A stretch of DNA of 44,753 bases from Bradyrhizobium huanghuaihaiense (GTDB lineage Bacteria; Pseudomonadota; Alphaproteobacteria; Rhizobiales; Xanthobacteraceae). Below are positions 24,136 through 32,621 of the stretch, one piece after another; position 1 is the stretch's first letter; each line of letters starts with the position of its first letter. The notes below the pieces were generated by a model, which made no database searches, was not told where the DNA came from, and saw only the letters and a list, made by a program, of their open reading frames with translations. The position numbers and the translations under genes were made by a program. Location of the stretch: contig NZ_VLLA01000042.1 of NCBI RefSeq assembly GCF_007830635.1, forward strand, positions 1 to 44,753, read 5' to 3'.

Positions 24136-25442
24136 TGCCCATGCTGACCGACCGTCGCCCCATCCTGCTCGCCAACGCCCGCGTCGTCGATCCCAGCAGG
24201 GATTTCGACGGTGTCGGCGACGTCCTGATTGCCGACGGCACCATCCGCGAAACCCGCCGCGGCATTGGCGCGGCCGGCGTCCCCGAGGGCACCGACATCG
24301 TCAACTGCGCCGGCAAGGTCGTCGCGCCGGGCCTGATCGACATGCGCGCCTTCGTCGGTGAGCCCGGCTACAGCCATCGCGAGACCTTTGCCACCGCGAG
24401 CCAGGCGGCTGCGACCGGCGGCATCACCACCATCATCTGCCAGCCCGACACCCTGCCCGTGGTCGACAATTCGGCGACCGTGGACTTCGTGATGCGGCGC
24501 GCCCGCGACACCGCGATCGTCAACATCCAGCCGATGGCGGCGCTCACCAAGGGCATGCACGGCCAGGAGATGACCGAGTTCGGCCTGCTGAAAGCCGCGG
24601 GCGCCGTGGCCTTCAGCGACGGCGACAGAAGCGTGACCAATGCGCAGGTGATGCGCCGCGCGCTGACCTACGCGCGCGATTTCGACGCGCTGATCGTGCA
24701 CTACACGGAGGATCCCGATCTCGTCGGTGAAGGCGTGATGAACGAAGGCGAGTTCGCATCGCGGCTGGGCCTGATGGGCATCCCGAGTGCCGCCGAGGCG
24801 GTGATCCTCGAGCGCGACATGCGCCTCGTCGCACTGACCGGCGGCCGCTATCACGCAGCCTCGCTGTCCTGCATCGACTCGCTCGATATCCTCAAGCGCG
24901 CCCGCGATGCAGGCCTCCCCGTCAGCGCCTCGGTCTCGATCAACCATCTTGCACTGAACGAGAACGACATCGGCCCCTACCGGTCCTTCCTAAAACTGTC
25001 GCCGCCGCTGCGTACCGAGGACGACCGCCGCGCGCTGGTCGCCGCCATCGCCTCCGGCCTCGTCGACGTCATCATGTCCGACCACAATCCGCAGGACGTC
25101 GAGGTCAAGCGCCTGCCGTTCGCGGAAGCCGCTCCCGGCGCCATCGGTCTGGAGACCATGCTGCCCGCCGGCCTGCGGCTGGTGCACAATGGCGAGCTGG
25201 AACTCAAGACGCTGATCCGGGCGATGTCGACCCGGCCGGCCGAGCTGCTCGGCTTGCCCGGCGGAACCTTGCGCGCCGGTAGCCCGGCGGACGTCATCGT
25301 GATCGACCCCGATGTGCCCTGGGTGGTCGATCCCGCCGACCTCAAATCGCCCTGCAAGAATACTCCGTTCGACGAGGCCCGCTTTACAGGCCGCGTGGTG
25401 CGCACCATTGTCGGCGGACGGACGGTGTACGAACATGTCTGA
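24132..25442 (+). CDS. dihydroorotase homologue lacking the metal HxH motif (PyrC'-type)
   Basis: A 436-residue amidohydrolase-fold protein related to dihydroorotase. The canonical DxHxH loop is replaced: residues 70-79 are DMRAFVGEPG, so both metal-binding histidines (positions 72 and 74) are Arg and Phe. A late Asp/His pair survives in SDHNPQD, but the usual following His is Gln. The catalytic reaction is therefore unlikely. In Pseudomonas the gene next to pyrB (pyrC') encodes a similar inactive homologue that is needed to assemble active aspartate transcarbamoylase; the same role is inferred here. Start: ATG at 24132 (a second ATG at 24141 is possible). A true dihydroorotase gene should exist elsewhere. 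Confidence 0.93.
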   Translation: MMPMLTDRRPILLANARVVDPSRDFDGVGDVLIADGTIRETRRGIGAAGVPEGTDIVNCAGKVVAPGLIDMRAFVGEPGYSHRETFATASQAAATGGITTIICQPDTLPVVDNSATVDFVMRRARDTAIVNIQPMAALTKGMHGQEMTEFGLLKAAGAVAFSDGDRSVTNAQVMRRALTYARDFDALIVHYTEDPDLVGEGVMNEGEFASRLGLMGIPSAAEAVILERDMRLVALTGGRYHAASLSCIDSLDILKRARDAGLPVSASVSINHLALNENDIGPYRSFLKLSPPLRTEDDRRALVAAIASGLVDVIMSDHNPQDVEVKRLPFAEAAPGAIGLETMLPAGLRLVHNGELELKTLIRAMSTRPAELLGLPGGTLRAGSPADVIVIDPDVPWVVDPADLKSPCKNTPFDEARFTGRVVRTIVGGRTVYEHV

Positions 25443-25504
25443 CGTGCGGGATCATGCGTGGCGCCTCGATTCGACATGCGGATGCGGCCTTTGGAGATCC
25501 AGCC

Positions 25505-26101
25505 ATGGGGCTTGAAGCCTTCCTGCCGGTAGCCTTCGTCATCGGCTACCTCCTCGGCTCGATCCCGTTCGGACTGGTGCTGACAAAACTCGCCGGCACG
25601 CAGGATATCCGCTCGATCGGCTCCGGCAGCATCGGCGCCACCAATGTTCTGCGCACGGGGCGCAAGAGCCTTGCCGCCGGCACCCTGCTGTTCGATGCGC
25701 TCAAGGGCACCGTGGCCGTGGTGATCTGTGGCTACATCGCTGGACCGAATGCGGCGATGGTGGCGGGGCTCGGCGCTTTCCTCGGGCACCTCTTCCCGGT
25801 CTGGCTCAAGTTCAAGGGCGGCAAGGGCGTCGCGGTCTATATCGGCATCCTACTCGGACTGTTCTGGCCGGCCGCGGTGGTGTTCTGCCTGCTTTGGCTC
25901 GCGACCGCCTTCACCACCCGCTACTCCTCTCTCTCGGCACTGGTGGCGTCCTTCATCACACCGATGTTCCTGTGGTGGTTCGGCCATCTCGCTTTGTCTG
26001 CGCTGTTCGCGGTGCTGACGCTGCTGCTGTTCTACGCGCATCGCGAGAACATCAAGCGGCTGCAATCCGGCAAGGAAAGTCGGATCGGCGAGAAGGCCTA
26101 G
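25505..26101 (+). CDS. plsY: glycerol-3-phosphate acyltransferase PlsY
   Basis: The 198-residue membrane acyltransferase that moves a fatty acyl group from acyl-phosphate to glycerol 3-phosphate, the first step of phospholipid synthesis. Family blocks: YLLGSIPFGLVLTKLAG, the SIGSGSIGATNVLRTG glycine loop (motif 1), GHLFPVWLKFKGGKGVAVYIG (motif 2) and the late YAHRENIKRLQSGKES (motif 3). Five hydrophobic helices. ATG 25505 is chosen; the longer frame from 25454 reads through a non-family leader. It lies 62 bp after pyrC', likely in one transcript. Confidence 0.96.
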   Translation: MGLEAFLPVAFVIGYLLGSIPFGLVLTKLAGTQDIRSIGSGSIGATNVLRTGRKSLAAGTLLFDALKGTVAVVICGYIAGPNAAMVAGLGAFLGHLFPVWLKFKGGKGVAVYIGILLGLFWPAAVVFCLLWLATAFTTRYSSLSALVASFITPMFLWWFGHLALSALFAVLTLLLFYAHRENIKRLQSGKESRIGEKA

Positions 26102-26257
26102 AGCCTGATCCGAAAAAAGTACGGATACCGCCGCAACCCCTCCGCATTATATGCCAAATCCTGTTCGCAACTTCCGCACCACTCGCGGCAGGCTGTAGCG
26201 GACGGGTTCCATGCCTGTCATCCTGACGGGGAAAACGGCGTTACGCGGTTGCTCAGA

Positions 26258-27469
26258 ATGAGCGAGAAGATGGTCGGCGCACAGATTGACGGTGGTTCGC
26301 AAGTTGCCGGGCGCACCGCGGCGAGCCGGCTGCTCTTTGCAACGGACATCTGGTCCGGTGCCCCCTCGCCGCCTCCCACTCCAGAGCCTGCCTCCGTTAC
26401 ACCGCCGGCGCCTGTTGCGGCCGCGCAACCGCCGCGTCCTGTCGGGGTGATCACCGTCGCCGCACCCGTTGCGCCGGTCCCGGCTCCATCAAGACAATGG
26501 CCTCCGCAAAAACTCTCGCTGGCCCTCCAGGGCGGCGGCACCTTCGCCGCCTTCACCTGGGGCGTGCTGGAGCGGCTGCTGGAAGAGCCTGACATCGAAA
26601 TCGACACAATCAGCGGCGCCAGCGCCGGCGCCGTCAATGCGCTCCTGCTTGCCTCCGGCCTTGCCGAAGGCGGCCGCGAAGCCGCCCGCAGCCGGCTGAA
26701 CCGGTTCTGGGTCCGCCTGATGCACGAGGCCTCGTTCCGTTCATTGATGCTGGTCGGCGGCTTCTCGCCGGCGGGAAGCTCGGTCGCGTTCGGGCCGACG
26801 CTGCGCTCCGGCCAGTTCGACCCCTTCGACCTCGATCCGCTCAGGCAGGCGTTGTCGCGCGACATCAATTTCGCGGCGCTGCGCGCGGCGAAATCGCCAA
26901 AACTCCTGATTGCGGCGACGCGGATCCGCGACGGGCAGCAACAGATCTTCCGCAACGATGCCATCACCGCCGATGTCGCGCTGGCCTCGACCTGTCCGCC
27001 ACTCGTGCACTGCGCCGTCGAGATCGATGGCGAGGCCTATTGGGACGGCGGCTTCGGCGGCAATCCGCCGCTGGTGAGGCTGGTTCAGGAAACGGCGGCG
27101 ACGGACGTGCTGCTGGTCCAGGTCACGCCGTCGCGCGACAGCTACGTGCCGATCACGCTTGCCGCGATCGACCGCCGGCTCGACCAGATTGCGGCGAACG
27201 CCGGGCTCAATGCCGAGGTTGCGGCCATCGCATGGGCGCAGGCGCAGACGGCACCTTCGCTGCGGCTCTCCAGGATCGCGGCGGAAGACTCCGTTGACGG
27301 GCTGGCGCAGCGCTCATCGACGGATCTCGGCCGCGGCTTCATCCGCCTGTTGCACCGGAGCGGCCGCGAAGCCGCCGAGCGCTGGCTCAATCAGGGCGCA
27401 ACCGCCGGTGCAGCTCCAGCTGCATCCGGCCAAAGCGTCGACGCCGTCAGCGAACCGGCGCTAACCTGA
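26258..27469 (+). CDS. patatin-like phospholipase
   Basis: A 403-residue protein with a patatin lipase domain: oxyanion loop LALQGGGTFAAFTWG (about residues 88-102), nucleophile elbow GASAG with Ser122, and catalytic Asp263 in YWDGGFGGNPP. Before it, about residues 36-85 are a Pro/Ala/Val-rich low-complexity linker (PPTPEPASVTPPAPV), probably a flexible tether. There is no signal peptide, so it acts in the cytoplasm or on the inner membrane face. It hydrolyses acyl esters of lipids, the precise substrate unknown. ATG at 26258 preferred to a TTG at 26249. Its 3' end overlaps the convergent amidase gene by 9 bp. Confidence 0.92.
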   Translation: MSEKMVGAQIDGGSQVAGRTAASRLLFATDIWSGAPSPPPTPEPASVTPPAPVAAAQPPRPVGVITVAAPVAPVPAPSRQWPPQKLSLALQGGGTFAAFTWGVLERLLEEPDIEIDTISGASAGAVNALLLASGLAEGGREAARSRLNRFWVRLMHEASFRSLMLVGGFSPAGSSVAFGPTLRSGQFDPFDLDPLRQALSRDINFAALRAAKSPKLLIAATRIRDGQQQIFRNDAITADVALASTCPPLVHCAVEIDGEAYWDGGFGGNPPLVRLVQETAATDVLLVQVTPSRDSYVPITLAAIDRRLDQIAANAGLNAEVAAIAWAQAQTAPSLRLSRIAAEDSVDGLAQRSSTDLGRGFIRLLHRSGREAAERWLNQGATAGAAPAASGQSVDAVSEPALT

Positions 27470-28705
27470 CTTCGCCAGCGCGTCCTCCAGGAACCACGCC
27501 GTCGCCAGCGCATGCGCGTCATTGCCGAAGCGCGCGATCACCTGCACGCCGATCGGCAGGCCACCGACCTTCAGCACCGGCACGTTGACGCACGGATTGC
27601 CCATCAGCGTCCAGAGCCGGTTGTAGCGGGGATCACCGGTCGTCGCGAGCGCCTTGGTCGGCGCGGTGCCGGGCGCGGAATAAGTGAGCAGCACGTCGAC
27701 CCCTTCGAACAGCTCGCCGAGCTCGCGACGGCCGCGGCGGGCGATCCGGCGTGCATCGTCGTATTCTTTCGGCGTCAGTCCGACGGTCTCATCGAGGCTG
27801 GCGCGCAGCATCGGCGCGATCTCGTCGTGACGCGCGTCAAACTCCCAGGCGAGCGCGCGATGCGCCTCAAAGTTCTGGATGATGGGATGGATGCGCCAGG
27901 CTTCCTTGACCCCCTCGGGCAGATCGATGGTCTGCACGCTGGCGCCGGCCTTCTCGGCCGCCTTGATCGCCGCCTGCAAGCCCTCCTCTGCCGCCGGCTC
28001 CACGGCCTTGGCAAACTCCTGCCTGACCACGCCGATGCGCGGCGCTTTCGCCGGCGCAATACCGGAGAATTCGGTGCGGCCGGTCATCGCCGAAAGCCCG
28101 TGCGCGAGATCTTCTGCGCGTGATCCGAACAGGCCGACCGTATCGAGCGCCCACGAATAGCACTTCACGCCGACCGTCGGCAGCATCCGGAACGATGGCT
28201 TGATCGCGGCAGCCCCGCAATAAGCGGCCGGCCGGATCACCGAGCCGCCGGTCTGGGTGCCCAGCGCCAGCGGGATCATGCCGGCGCCGACGGCTGCCGC
28301 CGATCCCGCGGACGAACCACCAGGCGTGTGACCGGGATTGTGCGGATTGAGCGTCGGGGTCGGATCGCTCGAGGCGAACGCTGTGGTCGTGGTCTTGCCG
28401 ATGATGGTGGCCCCTGCCCGCTTCAGCATCATCACCACAGGCGCGTCCGAGCGCGGCTGCCAGCCGCGATAGATCTCCGAGCCCATCTCGGTCGGCATGT
28501 TGGCGGTGTCGATGATGTCCTTGATGCCGACGGCAATCCCGCGCAGCGGCCCGGAGGCTTGCGCCTTCGCGGATTTGTCGTGCCGGACGAAGGCGCGAAC
28601 GTCTTTCTCTTTGGCCTCGATCGCCGCGTGCGACTGGGCGATGGCGGCCTCGGGCGAAAGCTCGCCCGCTTCGATGCGGCGCTGGAGGTCGGCAAGTGAG
28701 ATCAT
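27461..28705 (-). CDS. amidase-signature family hydrolase
   Basis: A 414-residue member of the amidase-signature family with the Lys-cisSer-Ser triad: Lys62 (VGIKDIIDTA), Ser131 (TPGGSSAGSAA) and Ser155 (QTGGSVIRPA), again 24 residues apart. It is shorter than GatA and lacks GatA's specific blocks. There is no partner gatB/gatC nearby, so it is probably a stand-alone amidase for small amides; the substrate is unknown. It is convergent with and slightly overlaps the patatin gene. Confidence 0.92.
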   Translation of the reverse strand: MISLADLQRRIEAGELSPEAAIAQSHAAIEAKEKDVRAFVRHDKSAKAQASGPLRGIAVGIKDIIDTANMPTEMGSEIYRGWQPRSDAPVVMMLKRAGATIIGKTTTTAFASSDPTPTLNPHNPGHTPGGSSAGSAAAVGAGMIPLALGTQTGGSVIRPAAYCGAAAIKPSFRMLPTVGVKCYSWALDTVGLFGSRAEDLAHGLSAMTGRTEFSGIAPAKAPRIGVVRQEFAKAVEPAAEEGLQAAIKAAEKAGASVQTIDLPEGVKEAWRIHPIIQNFEAHRALAWEFDARHDEIAPMLRASLDETVGLTPKEYDDARRIARRGRRELGELFEGVDVLLTYSAPGTAPTKALATTGDPRYNRLWTLMGNPCVNVPVLKVGGLPIGVQVIARFGNDAHALATAWFLEDALAKSG

Positions 28706-28819
28706 GGCAAAACCCTTCTTATTGCCATCGCTTTTAGCATCGCGAAGGGGCCGCGCAAGCGCACGCCGCTGTTGCCCACGCCCTCAGGTTGTTCCATGCT
28801 GCCGCTGCAAGGAGACGCC

Positions 28820-29938
28820 GTGGACGCCATCAACCCGAGCATTGAGCTGACCGAGGGTGAGCGGATCGACCGCCTGCGGCTGATCCGCTCCGACAATGTC
28901 GGCCCGCGCACCTTCCGTTCGCTGGTCGATCATTTCGGCACGGCGCGCGCCGCACTGGAACGGCTGCCGGATATGGCTCGCCGTGGCGGCGCGCAGCGGT
29001 CGGGGCGGATCTGCAGCGCGGATGACGCGAAGGCCGAGCTCGCGGCGAGCCGCAAGCTCGGCATCGCCTGGCTCGCGCCCGGCGAGGACGGCTATCCGAC
29101 GCGCCTCGCGATGATCGACGACGCGCCGCCGCTGCTCGCGGTGCGCGGCGACACAAAAACCCTGATGCGGCCGATGATCGCGATCGTCGGCTCGCGCAAC
29201 GCCTCCGGCGCCGGCTTGAAGTTCGCCGGCCAGCTCGCGCGCGAGCTCGGCGAAGCCGGCTTCGTCATCATCTCGGGGCTGGCGCGCGGCGTCGACCAGG
29301 CTGCGCATCGCACCAGCGTCGAGACCGGCACGATCGCCGTGCTCGCCGGCGGACACGATTGCATCTATCCGCCGGAGCATGGTGATTTACTCGGATCGAT
29401 CCTCGATCACGCGGGCGCGGCGATTTCCGAGATGCCGCTCGGCCATGAGCCGCGCGCCCGCGATTTCCCCCGCCGCAACCGCCTGATCTCCGGCGCCTCG
29501 CTCGGCGTCGTCGTGGTGGAGGCGGCGCACCGCTCGGGCTCGCTGATCACCGCGCGCATGGCGGCCGAACAGGGCCGCGAGGTGTTCGCGGTCCCCGGCT
29601 CGCCGCTCGATCCGCGCGCCGCCGGCACCAACGATCTGATCAAGCAGGGCGCAACGCTCGTCACGGAAGCTGCCGACATCGTCAACGCGGTGCAGCCGAT
29701 CATGGAGCGGCCGCTGATGCACCCCGCCGGCGAGCCCGACAGCGAGCCGTTCGAGAGCGATCCGCAAAACCATGACCGCGACCAGATCACCGGCCTGCTC
29801 GGCCCGGTGCCAATCTCGATCGACGATCTCGTGCGCATGTCCGGCGCCTCGCCTGCGATCGTGCGCACCGTGCTGCTGGAGCTCGAGCTCGCCGGCCGCC
29901 TCGAACGCCACGGCGGCGGACTGGTGTCGCTGCTGTAG
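28820..29938 (+). CDS. dprA: DNA-processing protein DprA
   Basis: A 372-residue DprA/Smf protein, which binds single-stranded DNA and loads RecA during natural transformation and related recombination. An N-terminal SAM-like part (RIDRLRLIRSDNVGPRTF) is followed by the Rossmann-like core: IAIVGSRNASGAG, VIISGLARGVDQAAHR, IAVLAGGHDCIYPPEH, PRRNRLISGASLGVVVVEAA, SGSLITARMAAEQGREVFAV and AGTNDLIKQGAT. A C-terminal winged-helix-like end (residues about 305-372) reads VPISIDDLVRMSGASPAIVR. Start chosen at GTG 28820, with AAGGAG five bases upstream; TTG 28772 and ATG 28796 lack such a site. Confidence 0.95.
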   Translation: MDAINPSIELTEGERIDRLRLIRSDNVGPRTFRSLVDHFGTARAALERLPDMARRGGAQRSGRICSADDAKAELAASRKLGIAWLAPGEDGYPTRLAMIDDAPPLLAVRGDTKTLMRPMIAIVGSRNASGAGLKFAGQLARELGEAGFVIISGLARGVDQAAHRTSVETGTIAVLAGGHDCIYPPEHGDLLGSILDHAGAAISEMPLGHEPRARDFPRRNRLISGASLGVVVVEAAHRSGSLITARMAAEQGREVFAVPGSPLDPRAAGTNDLIKQGATLVTEAADIVNAVQPIMERPLMHPAGEPDSEPFESDPQNHDRDQITGLLGPVPISIDDLVRMSGASPAIVRTVLLELELAGRLERHGGGLVSLL

Positions 29939-29979
29939 GGCGTTTGAAAATGAGGGTCGATCGGTGGCCCGTCCTCTTA

Positions 29980-30134
29980 CCCTCCCCTGGAGGGGGAGGG
30001 TCGATCGCGCCAGCGCGAGCGGGGTGGGGTGATCTCTCCACTCGGGCACTGCATCGGCGGAGAGACTGTCACCCCACCCCGTCTCACATTTCGCTGCGCT
30101 CAATGTGAGCCGATCCTCCCCCTCCAGGGAAGGG
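29980..30134. repeat. composite palindromic repeat with two 21-bp units
   Basis: Two inverted copies of the 21-bp CCCTCCCC-type unit (29980-30000 and about 30114-30134, the second with one mismatch) bracket a further inverted pair, GGGGTGGGGTGA near 30021 and TCACCCCACCCC near 30069, and a hairpin CTCACATT/AATGTGAG around 30083-30109. The whole fills the gap between dprA and the HxlR gene and could fold as one long structured transcript. Confidence 0.8.
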
Positions 30135-30158
30135 TGAAGCGCACGTGCCCCTTCAGCT

Positions 30159-30617
30159 TTAGCCCTCGTTGCGCTGGTCGAACTTCGTGCGTGCGGCCTC
30201 GATCTGATCGAGATGCTCCTTCGCCCATTTGCCGAGTGCTTCGACGGGCCGCGACAGCCCGTGGCCGAGATCGGTCAGCTCATAGTCCACGCGCGGCGGA
30301 ATGGTCGGGAAGATCGTGCGCGTGACGAGGCCGTCGCGCTCGAGGCCGCGCAGCGTCAGGGTCAACATCCGCTGCGAGATGCCGTTGATCATGCGCTTCA
30401 GCTCATTGAAGCGCTTCGGCCCGTCGCTCAGCATCATGATGACGAACACGCTCCATTTGTCGCCGACGCGGGACAGCACGGAGGCGACCCCGCGGCAGTC
30501 CGCATGGTTCGGATCCGGCCTTTGATCCGGCCTTTGATCCGAACCTGGACCTGGCCTCTGATCCAGCCTTGGCGAAGCAGGCAAATCGGTGTGAGCAGGT
30601 TTCAATAATGTGTCCAT
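30159..30617 (-). CDS. HxlR-family transcriptional regulator (azoR-linked)
   Basis: A 152-residue regulator with the HxlR winged helix (residues about 45-135): ADCRGVASVLSRVGDKWSVF, GPKRFNELKRMINGISQRML and DYELTDLGHGLSRPVEALGK. Cys41 before the helix is where HxlR/YodB-type regulators sense electrophiles. Residues about 18-38 are a low-complexity tail (RLDQRPGPGSDQRPDQRPDP) made by a 12-bp tandem DNA repeat, GATCCGGCCTTT. It is divergent from azoR by 83 bp and is probably its repressor, as YodB is for azoreductases in Bacillus. Confidence 0.9.
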   Translation of the reverse strand: MDTLLKPAHTDLPASPRLDQRPGPGSDQRPDQRPDPNHADCRGVASVLSRVGDKWSVFVIMMLSDGPKRFNELKRMINGISQRMLTLTLRGLERDGLVTRTIFPTIPPRVDYELTDLGHGLSRPVEALGKWAKEHLDQIEAARTKFDQRNEG

Positions 30618-30700
30618 GGCTCAAAAAAGTGCGTTCTTGCGGGGATTTCGACAGTCACTCATGTAGTCCGGGTTACAAATCTATACCAGGGTGACCCCAA

Positions 30701-31309
30701 ATGAAACTCCTCCATATCGACTCCAGCGTCCTCGGCCCCCACTCCGTCAGCCGGCAGGTCTCCGCCGCCATCGTCGACCGCCTCAAACAGGCTGCGCCGT
30801 CGCTCCAGGTGGTCTATCGCGACCTGAGCCAGGCCCCGCTCGCCCATCTCTCCGGCTCGCATTTGGCGGCCGCGCAAGGCGCGCCCGCGCCGGCGGAACT
30901 CGGCCCCGATCTTGCCGCGAGCGCGGCCGCGCTGGACGAGTTCCTCGCCGCCGACATCGTCGTGATCGGTGCCCCCATGTACAACTTCACCATCCCCAGC
31001 CAGCTCAAGGCGTGGATCGACCGCATCCTGGTGGCAGGCAAGACGTTCAGCTACGGCGCGAATGGGCCGCAGGGTCTTGCCGGCGGCAAGCGCGTGATCC
31101 TGGCCATCTCACGCGGCGGCTATTACGGCGCAGGCTCGCCGGCCGCATCGCTGGAACATCTCGAAACTTATTTGCGCGGCGTGCTCGCCTTCATGGGCAT
31201 CACAAATCCGGAATTCATCATTGCCGACGGCATCCAGGTTGGCCCCGATCATCGCGAGAAGGCGCTGGCCGGCGCACTTCAGGCCGCCACCAGCCTGCAG
31301 GCGGCGTAA
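30701..31309 (+). CDS. azoR: FMN-dependent NADH-azoreductase
   Basis: A 202-residue flavodoxin-fold quinone/azo reductase. It starts with MKLLHIDSSVLGPHSVSRQV (phosphate-binding loop of FMN) and has IGAPMYNFTIPSQLKAWIDR (the MYNFxxP flavin motif), SRGGYYG and NPEFIIADGI. It uses NADH to reduce azo compounds and quinones by two electrons, lowering radical stress. ATG at 30701. Control by the divergent HxlR gene is likely. The GC-rich inverted sequence just after the stop (31328-31350) may be its terminator. Confidence 0.94.
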   Translation: MKLLHIDSSVLGPHSVSRQVSAAIVDRLKQAAPSLQVVYRDLSQAPLAHLSGSHLAAAQGAPAPAELGPDLAASAAALDEFLAADIVVIGAPMYNFTIPSQLKAWIDRILVAGKTFSYGANGPQGLAGGKRVILAISRGGYYGAGSPAASLEHLETYLRGVLAFMGITNPEFIIADGIQVGPDHREKALAGALQAATSLQAA

Positions 31310-31367
31310 GACTCACGCCGACACCAGCCGCTGCCGGATTCCGGCGGCGGCTGACAGCTCGACCTCG

Positions 31368-31550
31368 CTAAAACCAGACGCCCTGCATGCCGAGGATGAC
31401 GGCCACGAGCGAAATGAACAGGCCGATGCCGGAGAAAAGAGCCACCCCGATGAACTCGGAGGTGTCGGAGCGCTTGGCGGGAATGGCGGAACGTTCGGTG
31501 TAAATGCGCGGTGCTGAAATCGATGAAAAAATACGAGCTGCCTTTGGCAT
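31368..31550 (-). CDS. small membrane protein, 60 aa
   Basis: A 60-residue protein, MPKAARIFSSISAPRIYTER..., with one clear membrane helix (EFIGVALFSGIGLFISLVAV, residues about 33-53) and ends QGVWF. A good AAAGGAG site lies seven bases before the ATG. I remember nearly identical small proteins in Bradyrhizobium genomes, without a function. It sits between azoR and the SDR gene, convergent with azoR, and is separated from the SDR gene by about 175 bp where I see no other gene. Confidence 0.75.
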   Translation of the reverse strand: MPKAARIFSSISAPRIYTERSAIPAKRSDTSEFIGVALFSGIGLFISLVAVILGMQGVWF

Positions 31551-31725
31551 CACGGGCTCCTTTGAAATGAGTCTTCTGCCCCCCGCCCGTAAAAATGTCT
31601 TTGCAGCGCAAGCGAAGGTTCAACACCTCACGCAAAGGTTTAGAAAATAGATCGCACAACGAGAGGGAACCGGCCGACGCAACCGACGTCTCGGCGCCGA
31701 CCGATTCAATTTTCACTTCACTTGA

Positions 31726-32499
31726 TCAGCCGCGATAGATCGGCGCGCCGCTCGGCGATGCCACCGCGCCGCCATCGACGAAGATCTCCTGACCCTGCAC
31801 GTGTGCGGCATCATCGGAGGCGAGGAACAGCACCGTCTTCGCAACGTGATCGGTCTCACCGAGGCGGCCGAGCGGCGTCATCAGGCCGATCCGCTTCTCG
31901 AACACCTTCTCGGCTTCGGGCGTTGCGGTCGCGGGCCCCCAGATCGGCGTACGGATCGCGCCGGGCGCGACGACATTGACGCGAATACCGCGCGGCGACA
32001 GCTCTGAAGCCATGATCCGCGCCATCGCGCGCACGCCGGCCTTCGCCGCGCCATAAGCCGAGTAGCCGGGAATGCCGAGCACCGAGATCACCGAGCCGTT
32101 GAGGATGATCGAGGCATTATCGTTGAGATAAGGCAGCGCGGACTGAACCGTGAAGAACACGCCGGTCAGGTTGGTGCTGATGACCTTTTCGAAAACTTCC
32201 GCCGTCGCCGAGCCCAGCGGCGTGCCGCCGGCGATGCCCGCATTGGCGAACACGATATCGAACTTGCCGAATTTTTCCGCGCCCTGCTTGATCGCGGCTT
32301 CCGTCGCCGCGATGTCCGTCGCATCGGCAGGCAAGGCGAGCGCGTTCGGCCCGAGCTCCTTGGCGGCCGCCGCCAGCGTCTCCTTGTTGCGGCCGGTGAT
32401 CACCACCTTGGCGCCCTCGGCCACGAACAGTTTTGCCGTCGCAAGCCCGATGCCGCTGTTGCCGCCGGTGATCAGGGCCGTCTTGTTCTTCAGTCTCAC
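31726..32499 (-). CDS. short-chain dehydrogenase/reductase
   Basis: A 257-residue classical SDR. The NAD(P) motif is TGGNSGIG (11-18), with ANAG at about 85-88, catalytic Ser136 (LNGSVIS), Tyr149 and Lys153 (SAYGAAK) and a C-terminal FVDGG. Arg37 in the TGR segment after the second strand favours NADPH. The substrate is unknown. Divergent from an HxlR gene by 122 bp containing a long inverted repeat. Confidence 0.95.
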   Translation of the reverse strand: MRLKNKTALITGGNSGIGLATAKLFVAEGAKVVITGRNKETLAAAAKELGPNALALPADATDIAATEAAIKQGAEKFGKFDIVFANAGIAGGTPLGSATAEVFEKVISTNLTGVFFTVQSALPYLNDNASIILNGSVISVLGIPGYSAYGAAKAGVRAMARIMASELSPRGIRVNVVAPGAIRTPIWGPATATPEAEKVFEKRIGLMTPLGRLGETDHVAKTVLFLASDDAAHVQGQEIFVDGGAVASPSGAPIYRG

Positions 32500-32514
32500 G
32501 CTCGCCTCCAGTTA

Positions 32515-32567
32515 GTTGCATAATGAAACTACATTGCCATCTAGGCCAATTGGTTTTATGATGCAAC
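32515..32567. promoter_or_regulatory. candidate HxlR operator (inverted repeat)
   Basis: Arms GTTGCATAATGAAAC (32515-32529) and GTTTTATGATGCAAC (32553-32567) match as inverted copies at 13 of 15 positions, 23 bp apart. The left arm overlaps a smaller dyad TAGTT-N9-AACTA (32513-32531). They fill the gap between the divergent SDR and HxlR genes, the usual place for an HxlR dimer site controlling both. Confidence 0.72.
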
Positions 32568-32621
32568 CACACAAGCGCGTGATCGGCGGCTGAACCGTGC
32601 GAACGCGAAAGGACCGCAACG

